Below are positions 62,803-64,000 of a stretch of 64,000 bases of DNA, piece after piece. The stretch's first letter is position 1, and each line of letters opens with the position of its first letter. Position numbers and translations under genes: made by a program. Location: positions 248,001 through 312,000 of the forward strand of contig NZ_JBEBMX010000001.1 in the NCBI RefSeq assembly GCF_043196875.1, in the 5' to 3' direction. Source of the stretch: Saccharospirillum sp043196875. Lineage in GTDB: Bacteria; Pseudomonadota; Gammaproteobacteria; Pseudomonadales; Natronospirillaceae. The notes under the pieces are model-generated. The model had not been told where the DNA came from. It did not search any database and was given only the letters and a program-made list of their open reading frames with translations.

Positions 62803-64000
62803 GGGTTACCGGCGCACACAGGCGCGCAATACAGTCGAGCAGCACATCTTCCTGAAAGGGTTTGCCCAGGTATTCATTGACGCCAATCGACAGGGCACGC
62901 TGGCGATGTTTAGCGCCGGTGCGCGAGGTGATCATGATGATCGGCAGCTTGTGCAGACGCTCATCGTGACGCACCTGCTGGGCGACTTCGAAACCATCCA
63001 TATTGGGCATTTCGATATCCAGCAGCATCACATCGACCGGCTGTTCCTGGAGCAACTGAATCGCTTCCAGACCGTCTTTGGCCAGCCAGACATGCCAGCC
63101 CTGACGCTCCAGCAACCGACTGGTGACCTTGCGCACCGTGACCGAATCGTCGACCACCAGAATGTTCAACGTCTGGCCTGCTGATGTCGGCGTGGTGTTT
63201 TTGGCGCTGCGGCGCAGCAACGGCGCCAACTGGGAGGCATCAACCGGACGATGCCGCAACAGCGCCGCCGGATCGAGAATCACCACCACCGAGCCATCGC
63301 CGAGAATGGTGGCGCCGGAGACGCCGGCCAGGGCGCTGAATTGCGGGCCCAGAGTTTTTACCACGATCTCGCGTGAGCCCAGCAACTGATCCACATAAAG
63401 CGCCACCGGCTGGGTCGAATCGCTGCCGGGCACCAGGATCAAAGGCACCGCTGTGCTGTCGGCGCTGAGCTCAGCGATCTGACCGGCATCGAGCAAAGCA
63501 CCGAGATAGAGCGTTTGGTAACGGGTACCGGCGTAATCGAAACCGGACTGTTCCCCGTGCGCCATGGCATCCAGCTGTTGCGCCGGCACCCGGACGATGC
63601 CCTCGATGGTGCTCAGCGGTAAGGCATAAAAATCGTTGCCGATACGCACCATCAGGGCGCGATTGACCGACACCGTAAAGGGCAGCCGGATGGTGAACTG
63701 ACTGCCTTCGCCCGGCCGGCCAGCGATGCTCATGCTGCCGCCGAGCTGTTTGACTTCGGCGTGCACCACATCCATGCCAACGCCGCGACCGGACACCTGG
63801 GTCAGCGCTTCGGCGGTGGAAAACCCCGGTTCGAGAATCTGCTGGATAATGGCGTGATCATCCAGCGCCGTGTCTTTGCTGATCAGCCCCATTTGCTCGG
63901 CACGCTGGCGAATGCGCTCAACATCGAGACCGGCGCCATCGTCGCTCAGCCGCAGCACGACATCGGCACCTTCGCGCGCCAGGCTTAATTCAATCTGCCC
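62789..64000 (-). CDS. chpA: ChpA/PilL-like hybrid chemotaxis kinase, C-terminal part (window edge)
   Basis: About 404 C-terminal residues are visible; the frame is open to base 64000. They comprise the end of a CheA HATPase domain (SDDGAGLD, GFSTAEALTQVSGRGVGMDVV), a CheW-like regulatory domain (VSVNRALMVRIGNDFYALPLSTIEG), and a C-terminal receiver (ILVVDDSVTVRKV, phosphoacceptor Asp in MLLDIEMPNMDG, Lys in YLGKPF). That domain order is the ChpA/PilL type. The long N-terminal Hpt array of ChpA would lie outside the window. Confidence 0.88.
   Translation of the reverse strand, partial: GQIELSLAREGADVVLRLSDDGAGLDVERIRQRAEQMGLISKDTALDDHAIIQQILEPGFSTAEALTQVSGRGVGMDVVHAEVKQLGGSMSIAGRPGEGSQFTIRLPFTVSVNRALMVRIGNDFYALPLSTIEGIVRVPAQQLDAMAHGEQSGFDYAGTRYQTLYLGALLDAGQIAELSADSTAVPLILVPGSDSTQPVALYVDQLLGSREIVVKTLGPQFSALAGVSGATILGDGSVVVILDPAALLRHRPVDASQLAPLLRRSAKNTTPTSAGQTLNILVVDDSVTVRKVTSRLLERQGWHVWLAKDGLEAIQLLQEQPVDVMLLDIEMPNMDGFEVAQQVRHDERLHKLPIIMITSRTGAKHRQRALSIGVNEYLGKPFQEDVLLDCIARLCAPVTRDDD

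Noticed and set aside
1..64000. CRISPR arrays, insertion sequences, integrases, rRNA and ordinary tRNA genes
   Set aside because: None were seen; the only repeat arrays are the short ones listed, and no transposase or recombinase frame was found.

Overview
The window looks like chromosome from a gammaproteobacterium of the Oceanospirillales/Pseudomonadales type. The evidence is an aot-type arginine/ornithine transporter next to astE, a Pil-Chp-type chemotaxis cluster (chpA/chpC), class I adenylate cyclase, DNA polymerase II, PBP1b, and a two-part ssrA/smpB locus whose tag reads ANDDNYEGYALAA. Genus cannot be fixed from sequence alone; a marine Saccharospirillaceae-like host is only a guess. 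Most of the window is moderately GC-rich and densely coded. The first ~3.4 kb is visibly AT-rich and differs in codon use, so it is probably acquired DNA.

Layout. 1-2781: a tightly coupled minus-strand operon of two unrecognised proteins (332 and 525 aa) and the start of a NERD-domain protein cut by the window edge; this is the best candidate for an undescribed (possibly anti-phage) system. 2782-3678: an almost gene-free junction with direct and inverted repeats and a strong terminator, ending exactly at the 3' end of ssrA. 3679-4732: tmRNA and smpB. 4868-5901: CidA/CidB-like membrane pair. 5912-10232: minus-strand aotP-J-Q-M and astE. 10809-16434: dppABCDF-type peptide transporter. 16493-19293: mrcB (PBP1b) and a TPR lipoprotein. 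19648-25917: a six-gene galactan-type polysaccharide cluster (Wzm, Wzt, GlfT2-like transferase, UDP-galactopyranose mutase, two GT2 enzymes). 25914-31667: polB, selO and a chemoreceptor. 31932-37053: two tandem DmdC-like acyl-CoA dehydrogenases and a GhrA-like reductase, separated by two copies of a structured intergenic repeat. 37107-46121: a GlcNAc/chito-oligosaccharide regulon (nagB, nagA, GntR regulator, GlcNAc kinase; divergent GH20 hexosaminidase, sugar-binding protein and two permeases). 46203-54548: assorted accessory genes (LysR regulators, GNAT enzymes, a RelE/RHH toxin-antitoxin pair, RraA-like protein, an unknown outer-membrane protein, EamA transporter). 54595-64000: glpX, cdd, deoD, an OmpR-type two-component system, cyaA, and the start of a chp chemotaxis cluster that runs off the end.

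The genes fall into clear working groups: arginine uptake and breakdown; peptide uptake; surface galactan synthesis and export; amino-sugar scavenging, where a shared 13-bp motif sits upstream of both divergent transcription units; nucleoside salvage; and cAMP/Chp signalling of the kind tied to twitching motility. Each of the three solute-binding-protein genes is followed by a strong hairpin before its permease genes. No integrase, insertion sequence, CRISPR array, rRNA or tRNA (other than tmRNA) was found.
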